NCBI RefSeq assembly: GCF_018736105.1
Contig: NZ_CP076135.1
Coordinates: forward strand, 2,354,001 to 2,418,000
Source of the DNA: Bradyrhizobium sediminis
GTDB lineage: Bacteria > Pseudomonadota > Alphaproteobacteria > Rhizobiales > Xanthobacteraceae
Length of the DNA stretch: 64,000 nucleotides
Reading direction: 5' to 3'
The notes below the pieces were generated by a model. The model was given only the letters and a program-made list of their open reading frames with translations. It did no database searches and was not told where the DNA came from. Each line of letters starts with the position of its first letter. Positions within the stretch are counted from its first letter, which is position 1. Of this stretch, positions 56,391 to 64,000 are shown piece after piece. The translations under genes and the position numbers were made by a program.

Positions 56391-57278
56391 ATGGCAACGA
56401 TCGCATTCATCGGTCTCGGCAATATGGGCGGGCCGATGGCGGCCAATCTGGTCAAGGGCGGTCATAAGGTTACCGCGTTCGATCTGGTGGAAGCGTCGCG
56501 CACCCAGGCCAAGGCTGACGGGGCTGTGATTGCCGAGAACTCCGTTGCCGCGGTGAAGGGAGCCGACGTCGTAGTCACCATGCTGCCCGCGGGCAAGCAT
56601 GTGCTGTCGGTCTGGAACGAAGTCGTCCCGGCGATGGCGAAGGGGACGCTGATCATCGACTGCTCGACCATCGATGTTGAAAGCGCCAAGCAGGCCCATG
56701 CGCTGGCGGCCAAATACGGTGCTGTTTCGGTCGACGCGCCGGTGTCCGGCGGCACCGGCGGCGCCAAGGGTGCGACGCTGACCTTCATGTGCGGCGGCGA
56801 CGACAAGGCGTTCGCGGCGGCCAAGCCTGTGTTGGAGAAGATGGGCAAGAAGATCGTGCATTGCGGCGGCGCCGGTGCCGGGCAGGCGGCGAAAATCTGC
56901 AACAACATGATCCTGGCCGTTTCCATGATCGCGGTCGGTGAGGCCTTTGCGCTCGCCGAGAAACTGGGGTTGTCGCATCAGGCGCTGTTCGACGTCGCCT
57001 CGACGTCATCGGGACAATGCTGGGCGCTGACATCCTATTGCCCGGTGCCGGGCCCGGTGCCGACCTCGCCCGCGAACAACGACTACAAGCCCGGCTTTGC
57101 CTCGACCCTGATGGTGAAGGACCTCACGCTGGCGCAGGACGCCGCCAAGGCGACGGGCGCTGCGACGCCGCTTGGCAAGCATGCGCAGGAAATCTACAAG
57201 GCATTCGACGCCGCCGGGCATGGCGGGGTCGATTTCTCGGGGATCATTCAGCACGTGCGGAGTCTGGCCGGAAAATGA
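56391..57278 (+). CDS. mmsB: 3-hydroxyisobutyrate dehydrogenase
   Basis: NAD-dependent oxidation of 3-hydroxyisobutyrate to methylmalonate semialdehyde, which feeds mmsA. 295 residues. The Rossmann motif is IGLGNMGGPMAANLVKGG, followed by substrate motif DAPVSGGTGGAKGATL and catalytic Lys in GAGQAAKICNNM. GGAGG precedes ATG 56391. It completes the four-gene valine segment. Confidence 0.95.
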   Translation: MATIAFIGLGNMGGPMAANLVKGGHKVTAFDLVEASRTQAKADGAVIAENSVAAVKGADVVVTMLPAGKHVLSVWNEVVPAMAKGTLIIDCSTIDVESAKQAHALAAKYGAVSVDAPVSGGTGGAKGATLTFMCGGDDKAFAAAKPVLEKMGKKIVHCGGAGAGQAAKICNNMILAVSMIAVGEAFALAEKLGLSHQALFDVASTSSGQCWALTSYCPVPGPVPTSPANNDYKPGFASTLMVKDLTLAQDAAKATGAATPLGKHAQEIYKAFDAAGHGGVDFSGIIQHVRSLAGK

Positions 57279-57288
57279 CAGGCAATCG

Positions 57289-59025
57289 ATGACGACCTTC
57301 CAGGAAGCGCGCGCATTCCTCCTCAGGCATCGGACCGATTACGACAAGGCGGTTGCGGATTTCCGCTGGCCGGATCCGGCGCCGTTCAACTGGGCGCTGG
57401 ACTGGTTCGACGCGGAACTGGCGCGCAACCCCGACAGCAAGGATCGCGCGGCGCTGTGGATCGTGGATGCCGGCAGCAACCGGGAGACGAAGCTGTCGTT
57501 CGAGGCGCTGTCCCGCCGTTCCAATCAAGTCGCCAATTTCCTGCGCGCGCAGGGACTGAAGCGCGGCGATCATCTGCTCTTGCTGCTCGGCAATGTCGTG
57601 CCGCTGTGGGAGACCATGCTGGCGGCGATGAAGCTCGGGGTGGTGGTGATCCCCGCCACCACGTTGCTGACGCCGGACGAATTGCGCGACCGGCTGGATC
57701 GCGGCCGCGCCAAGGTCGTGGTGGCGACGCAGGATCAGGTCGCGAAATTCTCAGGTCTCGGCGCCGAACGGCTTGTTCGGATCGTGGTCGGTGCATCCTC
57801 GCAGCAGGACGGCTGGCTGGCTTACGAGCAGGTTGCGGAGTTTCCGGAAAGTTTTGTACCTGATGGCCCGACCGGCGCCAACGATCCGATGCTGCTGTAT
57901 TTCACTTCGGGCACGACCGCCAAACCGAAACTGGTGCGGCACAGCCAGCGCAGCTATCCGGTCGGCGCGCTCTCGACCATGTTCTGGCTCGGCCTGCAGC
58001 CGGGCGACGTGCATCTGAACATTTCCTCGCCGGGCTGGGCCAAGCACGCCTGGAGCTGCTTCTTCGCGCCCTGGAACGCCGGCGCGACCGTGTTCGTGGT
58101 CAACCAGCCGCGCTTCGACGCCAAGGGACTGCTCGCGACCATCGGCCGCTGCGGCGTCACCACGCTGTGCGCGCCGCCGACTGTGTGGCGGCTGTTCATC
58201 CAGGAGAAGCTCGACACCTTCAAGGTATCGTTGCGCGAAGTCTGCGGCGCCGGCGAACCGCTCAATCCCGAAGTGATCGATCAGGTGCGCGCCGCCTGGG
58301 GGCTCACCATCCGCGATGGCTACGGCCAGACCGAGACCACGGCGCTGGCCGGCAATTCGCCGGGACAGAAGGTCAAGGTCGGGTCGATGGGCCGCCCGCT
58401 GCCGGGTTACCGCGTCCAGATTACCGATATCGACGGCCAGGTGACGAAAGAGGGCGAGGTCACCCTGTTGCTCGGCGACGACAGGCCGGCCGGCCTGATG
58501 CAGGGTTATCAGGGCGACGACGGCAAGCTCTCGGGCGCCGACGGCGATCGCTATCGCAGCGGCGACGTCGTGTTCGCCGACGAGGATGGGTACCTGACCT
58601 TCGTCGGCCGCTCCGACGACGTCTTCAAGTCGTCGGATTACCGGATCAGCCCGTTCGAACTCGAAAGCATTTTGCTGGAACATGAGAAGGTGGCGGAGGC
58701 CGCGGTCGTGCCCAGTCCGGATCCGATCCGGCTGGCGATCCCGAAAGCCTATGTGCTGCTGGTATCGGGTGCGGAGCGCTCGGCGGAAACCGCGCTGTCG
58801 ATCTTCCAGCACCTGCACAAGCGGCTGGCGCCGTTCAAGCGCATCCGGCGGATCGAACTGGTGACGGAATTGCCGAAGACGATTTCCGGAAAAATCCGCC
58901 GCGTGCAGTTGCGCCGGCTGGAGCATGACAACGATCGCGGCGACCCCTTGAGGGGCGACGAATTCCGCGAAGAGGATTTCCCGGAGCTGCAAAAGGTGCG
59001 GGCGGCCGGATCGTCGGAGAACTAA
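57289..59025 (+). CDS. acyl-CoA synthetase, AMP-binding (acetyl/propionyl/medium-chain type)
   Basis: Activates a carboxylic acid to acyl-CoA. 578 residues. Motifs are LYFTSGTTAKPKLVRHSQRS (P-loop), DGYGQTETTALAGN, YRSGDVVFADEDGYLTFVGR and SSDYRISPFELESILLEHE. The catalytic Lys is in LPKTISGKIRRVQL. ATG 57289 (MTTFQEAR) is chosen; it lies 10 bases after mmsB, so it is probably part of the same transcript. It may activate a branched short-chain acid for the preceding pathway. Confidence 0.92.
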   Translation: MTTFQEARAFLLRHRTDYDKAVADFRWPDPAPFNWALDWFDAELARNPDSKDRAALWIVDAGSNRETKLSFEALSRRSNQVANFLRAQGLKRGDHLLLLLGNVVPLWETMLAAMKLGVVVIPATTLLTPDELRDRLDRGRAKVVVATQDQVAKFSGLGAERLVRIVVGASSQQDGWLAYEQVAEFPESFVPDGPTGANDPMLLYFTSGTTAKPKLVRHSQRSYPVGALSTMFWLGLQPGDVHLNISSPGWAKHAWSCFFAPWNAGATVFVVNQPRFDAKGLLATIGRCGVTTLCAPPTVWRLFIQEKLDTFKVSLREVCGAGEPLNPEVIDQVRAAWGLTIRDGYGQTETTALAGNSPGQKVKVGSMGRPLPGYRVQITDIDGQVTKEGEVTLLLGDDRPAGLMQGYQGDDGKLSGADGDRYRSGDVVFADEDGYLTFVGRSDDVFKSSDYRISPFELESILLEHEKVAEAAVVPSPDPIRLAIPKAYVLLVSGAERSAETALSIFQHLHKRLAPFKRIRRIELVTELPKTISGKIRRVQLRRLEHDNDRGDPLRGDEFREEDFPELQKVRAAGSSEN

Positions 59026-59028
59026 GGA

Positions 59029-59508
59029 ATGAATGAAGTCTGGAAGAAACCCCCGATCTCGCTTGAGGCCTATCAGAACATGGTCGGCCACGAAGTCGGG
59101 GTGTCGTCATGGCATCTGCTTGATCAGAACCGGATCGACGTCTACGCCGACGTGATCGAGGATCATCAGTTCATTCATGTCGATCCCGAGCGCGCCAGGC
59201 GCGAAACCGCGTTCGGCGGCACGGTGGCGCACGGCTTCCTGACCATGTCGCTGTTGAGCATCATGTCCTACGAGGTGATGCCCGTGATCGCAGGCACCAC
59301 CATGGGGGTCAATTACGGCTTCGACAAACTGCGCTTCCTTTCGCCGGTGCGTTCCGGCAAGCGCGTCCGCGGCCGCTTCACGCTCGCGGAAGCCAAGCTG
59401 CGCAAGCCGACCGAACTGCTGTCGCGCACCAATGTCACCGTCGAGATCGAGGGCGAGGAAAAACCCGCGCTGGTGGCCGACTGGCTCGGTTTGATCTATT
59501 TCGCTTGA
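59029..59508 (+). CDS. MaoC-family (R)-enoyl-CoA hydratase
   Basis: Hotdog-fold dehydratase of 159 residues. The hydratase-2 motif is visible: YADVIEDHQFIHVDPERA with Asp and His, followed by GGTVAHGFLTMSLLSIM. It reversibly hydrates trans-2-enoyl-CoA to the (R)-3-hydroxyacyl-CoA. It starts 3 bases after the acyl-CoA synthetase stop and is followed by an SDR of the (R)-hydroxyacyl-CoA dehydrogenase type, a sensible pathway pair. Confidence 0.92.
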   Translation: MNEVWKKPPISLEAYQNMVGHEVGVSSWHLLDQNRIDVYADVIEDHQFIHVDPERARRETAFGGTVAHGFLTMSLLSIMSYEVMPVIAGTTMGVNYGFDKLRFLSPVRSGKRVRGRFTLAEAKLRKPTELLSRTNVTVEIEGEEKPALVADWLGLIYFA

Positions 59509-59517
59509 TGTCTCAGC

Positions 59518-59606
59518 CGTCATGGCCGGGCTTGTCCCGGCCATCCACGTCTTGCTATGCAGCAACCAAGAAGACGTGGATGCCCGGCACGAGGCCGGGC
59601 ATGACG
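59518..59606. repeat. CGTCATGGCCGGGCTTGTCCCGG-type inverted repeat
   Basis: CGTCATGGCCGGGC...CCATCCACGTCTT pairs with AAGACGTGGATGCC...GGCCGGGCATGACG. Common Bradyrhizobium intergenic element. It fills the gap between the MaoC and SDR genes. Confidence 0.8.
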
Positions 59607-59635
59607 AGGGAAACCAAACTCCGGGAATTTTACTC

Positions 59636-60553
59636 ATGGCAATCAGATTTGACGGACGCGTCGCCATCGTTACCGGCGCGGGCAATGGTCTTGGACGGGC
59701 GCACGCGCTGGGATTGGCGAGCCGCGGCGCCAAGGTCGTGGTCAACGACTTCGGCGGCGCGCGCGACGGCACCGGCGGATCGTTGAGCCCGGCCGAAACC
59801 GTGGTCGAGGAAATCCGCAAGGCGGGCGGTGTGGCGATGGCCGACGGCGCCGACGTCTCGAACTTCGAGCAGGTCAAGGCGATGGTGGCTCGCGCCACCA
59901 AAGAGTGGGGCAGCGTCGATCTGCTCTGCGCCAATGCCGGCATTTTGCGCGACAAGTCGTTTGCCAAGATGGAAGTAGCCGACTTCGCCAAAGTGCTCGA
60001 CGTGCATCTGATCGGTACCTTCTATTGCTGCAAGGCGGTGTGGGACGGCATGCGCGAGCGCAATTACGGCCGCATCGTCGTCACCACCTCGTCGTCCGGC
60101 CTGTTCGGCAATTTCGGCCAAGCCAATTACGGTGCTGCGAAAGCCGGCATGGTCGGCCTGATGAACGTGCTGGCGGAAGAGGGCCGCAAGAACAACATCC
60201 GCGTCAACACGATCTCGCCGACCGCGGCGACCCGGATGACGGAGGAACTGCTGCCGCCGCAGGCGCAGGCGCTGTTGAAGCCGGAAGCGATTACGCCCGC
60301 GGTGGAGTACCTGCTCAGCGAGGACGCGCCGACCCGCACCATCATGGGCGCGGGCGCGGGTTCGTTCGCGGTGATCAAGGTCATGGAAACCGAGGGCATC
60401 AACCTGGCCCAATCCGACTGGACCCCCGATGCGGTTGCCGCGCATTTCGCCGAGATCTCCGACATGTCGAGAGCGAAGGCGCTGCAGGGCGCGTTCGAGC
60501 AGACCCAGAAATATGTCGCCCAGGCCGCGGCACGGGCGGGGATCAAGCTGTAG
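59636..60553 (+). CDS. SDR-family 3-hydroxyacyl-CoA dehydrogenase-like protein (HSD17B4 N-terminal type)
   Basis: SDR of 305 residues with an N-terminal classical domain: TGAGNGLGRAHALGLASRGA, NDFGGARDGTGG (NAD), NAGILRDKSF, Ser in TTSSSGLFG and YGAAK. The extended C-terminal ~60 residues are as in the dehydrogenase unit of peroxisomal multifunctional enzyme type 2. Together with the MaoC hydratase it would convert enoyl-CoA to 3-ketoacyl-CoA. ATG 59636 (MAIRFDG) is chosen. Confidence 0.88.
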   Translation: MAIRFDGRVAIVTGAGNGLGRAHALGLASRGAKVVVNDFGGARDGTGGSLSPAETVVEEIRKAGGVAMADGADVSNFEQVKAMVARATKEWGSVDLLCANAGILRDKSFAKMEVADFAKVLDVHLIGTFYCCKAVWDGMRERNYGRIVVTTSSSGLFGNFGQANYGAAKAGMVGLMNVLAEEGRKNNIRVNTISPTAATRMTEELLPPQAQALLKPEAITPAVEYLLSEDAPTRTIMGAGAGSFAVIKVMETEGINLAQSDWTPDAVAAHFAEISDMSRAKALQGAFEQTQKYVAQAAARAGIKL

Positions 60554-60566
60554 ATGCTTGCGACAG

Positions 60567-60674
60567 CCTCATCCTGAGGAGCTTGCGAAGCAAGCGTCTC
60601 GAAGGATGGAGGCAACGAATGAACTCGCGGCCATCCTTCGAGACGCGGCCAATTGGCCGCTCATCAGGATGAGG
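60567..60674. repeat. CCTCATCCTGAGGAG-type inverted repeat, copy 3
   Basis: CCTCATCCTGAGGAGCTTGCGAAGCAAGCG with internal TCTCGAAGGATGG and CCATCCTTCGAGACGCGGCC, ending CATCAGGATGAGG. It lies between the SDR and flavoprotein genes. Confidence 0.8.
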
Positions 60675-60700
60675 TCCGGTGTGCCGGGAGGGAGCGCGTC

Positions 60701-61960
60701 TTGGCCGCAGGCGTGACAACATCGCAAGTGGATGTCGCCGTCATCGGCGCCGGCCCCGCCGGCCTGATGGCCGCCGAGGTGCTGGCGCAGGGCGGCGCGC
60801 GCGTCACCGTCTATGACGCGATGCCGTCGGCGGGCCGCAAGTTCCTGATGGCCGGGCGCGGCGGACTCAATCTGACTCACAGCGAGAAGCTCGAGGAATT
60901 CCTCACCCGCTACGGCAAGGCGTCGCCGCAACTCGCCGCAGCTATTGAAGCATTTCCGCCGGACGCTTTGCGCGCATGGAGCGAGGGGCTGGGCCAGCCG
61001 ACCTTCGTCGGTTCCAGCGGCCGGGTTTTTCCCGAAGCATTGAAAGCCTCGCCGCTGCTGCGCGCATGGCTGCGGCGGCTGGATTCCATGGGCGTGAAAT
61101 TCGCGCTGCGCCACCGCTGGACCGGCTGGGACGAGCAGGGCCGTTTGCTGTTTGAAACGCCCGACGGACCGCGCGCTGCCGGTGCGCACGCCACCGTGCT
61201 GGCGCTCGGCGGCGCCAGCTGGCCGCGGCTTGGGTCGACCGGCGCATGGGTGGAAATACTCAGATCGAAGGGTATAACGATCTCGCCGCTGCGATCGGCC
61301 AATTGCGGTTTCGTGGTAGCTTGGTCCGATGTCTTCCGAAACCGTTTCGAGGGGCATCCGCTCAAGGGCATTGAACTGTCGTTCGGCGAACACAGCGTGC
61401 GAGGCGAGGCCTTGATCACTCGCGCCGGCATCGAGGGCGGCGCGATCTATGCGCTGTCAGCGGTGTTGCGCGAAGCCATTATCAAGGCAGGGCAGGCGAG
61501 GCTGCACATCGCCTTGCGGCCCGATCTGAAGATCCCCGATCTGGCGGCCCGGCTATCTGCCCCCCGCGGCAAGCAATCCCTTTCAAACTGGCTGCGCAAG
61601 GCGGCGCATCTTTCGCCTGTCGCCATCGGCCTGTTGCAGGAGGCGGCGATAGCCTCGGGCACGTCGCTGTCGTCGCTGCCGACGGAAAATCTCGCCGCAT
61701 TGATCAACGCGGTGCCGGTCCGGCTCACCGGCATCGCCCCGATCGCGCGCGCGATCTCGACCGCGGGCGGCATTGCCTTCGACGAGGTTGACGCCGATTT
61801 CATGCTCCGCCGTTTGCCCGGGGTATTCGCATCAGGCGAAATGCTCGACTGGGAGGCCCCGACCGGCGGCTACCTGCTGCAGGCGTCATTCGCGACGGGA
61901 GTGGCGGCGGGGAAGGGTGTGTTGAGGTGGCTTGAGATGCGAATGGCGAATAGCGAATAG
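60701..61960 (+). CDS. NAD(P)/FAD-dependent oxidoreductase, BaiN/HI0933-like (TIGR03862 type)
   Basis: Flavoprotein of 419 residues. The N-terminal FAD fold is VAVIGAGPAGLMAAEVLAQG. The family motif SAGRKFLMAGRGGLNLTHSE follows, and the C-terminal motif is DFMLRRLPGVFASGEMLDWE, then GGYLLQASFATGVAAGKG. Start TTG 60701 is chosen because GGGAGGG lies 8 bases upstream; the frame also opens at TTG 60653 inside the repeat. The last codons (MANSE and TAG) are supplied by an inverted-repeat element. Cellular substrate unknown. Confidence 0.85.
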   Translation: MAAGVTTSQVDVAVIGAGPAGLMAAEVLAQGGARVTVYDAMPSAGRKFLMAGRGGLNLTHSEKLEEFLTRYGKASPQLAAAIEAFPPDALRAWSEGLGQPTFVGSSGRVFPEALKASPLLRAWLRRLDSMGVKFALRHRWTGWDEQGRLLFETPDGPRAAGAHATVLALGGASWPRLGSTGAWVEILRSKGITISPLRSANCGFVVAWSDVFRNRFEGHPLKGIELSFGEHSVRGEALITRAGIEGGAIYALSAVLREAIIKAGQARLHIALRPDLKIPDLAARLSAPRGKQSLSNWLRKAAHLSPVAIGLLQEAAIASGTSLSSLPTENLAALINAVPVRLTGIAPIARAISTAGGIAFDEVDADFMLRRLPGVFASGEMLDWEAPTGGYLLQASFATGVAAGKGVLRWLEMRMANSE

Positions 61961-61996
61961 CGAGTGGAACTTTCCCTATTCGCTACTCGCCATTCG
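61940..61996. repeat. GAATGGCGAATAGCGAATAG inverted repeat at a convergent junction, copy 2
   Basis: Arms 61940-61960 and 61976-61996 pair over 21 bases with one mismatch; the loop is 15 bases. It covers the last codons and stop of the flavoprotein gene and ends 2 bases before the stop of the convergent aldolase gene. Same family as 43635-43698. Confidence 0.85.
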
Positions 61997-61997
61997 C

Positions 61998-63077
61998 CTA
62001 CCGCAACTTCCCCCTTGCCGCCACCGGCAGAGTGCCGACGATTTCCTCGCCGCGCACCATCACCACCTCGTCCATCATGTTGACGACGACGCAGACATGG
62101 TTCGGCACGATCCGCACGACGTCGCCGACATTGGGCCGGGTGTTGCTGCGGGTCAGATCGAGAAAGCCGTGCTCCTCGGCAAAGCGGGCGATCTTGGCCT
62201 CGGGATGTTCGAGGATCAGGCCGTGGCCCTCCAGCCCGCCGGTGTCCGAGGTCAGTGTCTTCGATCCGGCGTCGAGAATGCCGCGGTCCGGGCCTGCGCG
62301 GCTGACCACTGTCGAATAGATATTCAGCGCGCAATCGTCCCAGCTGGCGACGCCGGCCGCGACCTGCATGCGGTCGTTATAGATATAGGTGCCGGGCCGG
62401 TGCTCGGTGGCGCCCTTGAGTTTTCCAACGTTCTTCAGGTTCGGCGAGCCGCCGGTGGAGACCATCGCCGCATCGAGCCCGTGCGCGCGCACGCCGGCCA
62501 ATGCCTCGTCGTAGAACTTCTGCGCCTCCGCCCAGCCGGTCTCGGTCGGGTACAGCATGAAGCCCGCGAACAGCAATCCCTTCGACGCTGCGATCTCGCG
62601 CGCCAATGCGATGGCTTCGGCCGGGGTTTCGACCCCGGCGCGCTTGCGCCCGGTATCGCATTCGACCACCACCGAGAGCGGCCGGCCGGAGGCGGCGGCC
62701 GCCTGCGGCAGGCCGGCAATCACGGTCGAATTGTCGGCGGCGACCGTCATATTGGCCCTGGCCTGCAGCGCGCCGAGCCGCGCCATTTTCTCTTCGCCGA
62801 TCAGATTATAGCTGATCAGGATGTCGTCGATCCCGGCGTTCGCCATCACCTCAGCCTCGCCGAGCTTCTGGCAGGTGATGCCCTTGGCGCCGGCCGCGAT
62901 CTGCAACCGCGCCAGCACAGGGCTCTTGTGGGTCTTGATGTGCGGCCGGTTGGCGACCCCGGCCGCGTCGCAGACGGCCTGGATCCGCGCGATGTTGCGT
63001 TCCACGCGCTCCATGTCGATGACGGCGCAAGGCGTGCCATATTCACGGGCGATCTTGGCGGCGAGGGGCGTGGTCAT
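61998..63077 (-). CDS. D-threonine aldolase / D-serine dehydratase-like PLP enzyme
   Basis: Fold type III PLP enzyme (alanine-racemase-like barrel), 359 residues. The PLP Lys is in RPHIKTHKSPV (about residue 50). ISYNLIGEEKMARL, VECDTGRKRAGVE and VSTGGSPN are barrel motifs. The C-terminal metal site HxC is in VPNHVCVVVNMMDE. These match the D-threonine aldolase/DSD1 family. It would cleave or dehydrate a D-3-hydroxyamino acid with a divalent metal. The exact substrate is not determinable. Confidence 0.88.
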   Translation of the reverse strand: MTTPLAAKIAREYGTPCAVIDMERVERNIARIQAVCDAAGVANRPHIKTHKSPVLARLQIAAGAKGITCQKLGEAEVMANAGIDDILISYNLIGEEKMARLGALQARANMTVAADNSTVIAGLPQAAAASGRPLSVVVECDTGRKRAGVETPAEAIALAREIAASKGLLFAGFMLYPTETGWAEAQKFYDEALAGVRAHGLDAAMVSTGGSPNLKNVGKLKGATEHRPGTYIYNDRMQVAAGVASWDDCALNIYSTVVSRAGPDRGILDAGSKTLTSDTGGLEGHGLILEHPEAKIARFAEEHGFLDLTRSNTRPNVGDVVRIVPNHVCVVVNMMDEVVMVRGEEIVGTLPVAARGKLR

Positions 63078-63089
63078 TCCAACTCCAAG

Positions 63090-64000
<911 letters not shown>

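Overview
The window is a G+C-rich alphaproteobacterial chromosome segment, most likely Bradyrhizobium or a close Bradyrhizobiaceae relative. The evidence is the codon usage, the style of the proteins (TonB locus, GFA protein, DUF2783 partner, many acyl-CoA enzymes), and several families of interspersed inverted repeats that I recognise from Bradyrhizobium intergenic DNA. No tRNA, rRNA, CRISPR array, transposase, integrase or phage gene was seen.

Layout. 1-5.8 kb: end of an unknown gene, then a self-contained iron-uptake operon (outer-membrane siderophore receptor, PiuC/YbiX-type Fe(II)/2-oxoglutarate hydroxylase, ExbB, ExbD, TonB) behind three tandem Irr/ICE-like sites. 5.8-6.8 kb: a long Bradyrhizobium-type repeat and a decayed purD fragment. 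7.0-10.2 kb: a large secreted protein with two DUF11-like domains and a cysteine-rich tandem-repeat tail. 10.3-15.1 kb: katG and divergent oxyR. The 3' end of katG with its terminator is duplicated about 1.5 kb away, and the two copies flank a truncated selenium-binding protein and two small ORFs.

15.1-29.0 kb: hypothetical protein, site-2 protease and GFA protein, then a sugar-acid catabolic locus. It holds two SDR dehydrogenases, an IlvD/Edd dehydratase, a LacI regulator, a complete CUT1-type sugar ABC importer, a DenD-like epimerase/dehydrogenase, KDG kinase and KDPG aldolase. An identical 13-bp sequence centred on AGCGCT lies upstream of both the dehydratase and the importer and is the likely LacI operator. 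The predicted route is import, oxidation, dehydration to a 2-keto-3-deoxy sugar acid, phosphorylation, and cleavage to pyruvate and a triose phosphate.

29.0-46.4 kb: acyl-CoA metabolism. A co-directional cluster holds an SCP2-type thiolase, acyl-CoA ligase, class III CoA-transferase, acyl-CoA dehydrogenase, a thiolase-like protein without catalytic cysteines, its Zn-ribbon/OB-fold partner and a CMD-family protein. It is followed by a TAXI-TRAP importer, a 40-residue coupled ORF, a biotin carrier, an IclR regulator and a carboxyltransferase, arranged as a divergon around an IclR-like operator. An MFS transporter and a classical thiolase follow.

46.5-64 kb: FAD monooxygenase with DUF2783 partner, two enoyl-CoA hydratases, a thioesterase, TetR, then LysR divergent from a complete valine-catabolism operon (mmsA, isobutyryl-CoA dehydrogenase, 3-hydroxyisobutyryl-CoA hydrolase, mmsB). 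This is followed by acyl-CoA synthetase, MaoC hydratase and an SDR. The window ends with a BaiN-like flavoprotein, a D-threonine aldolase-like enzyme and the C-terminal part of a Uup-type ABC-F ATPase. Overall this is a region for iron acquisition, peroxide defence and catabolism of sugar acids, branched-chain amino acids and unidentified carboxylic acids.
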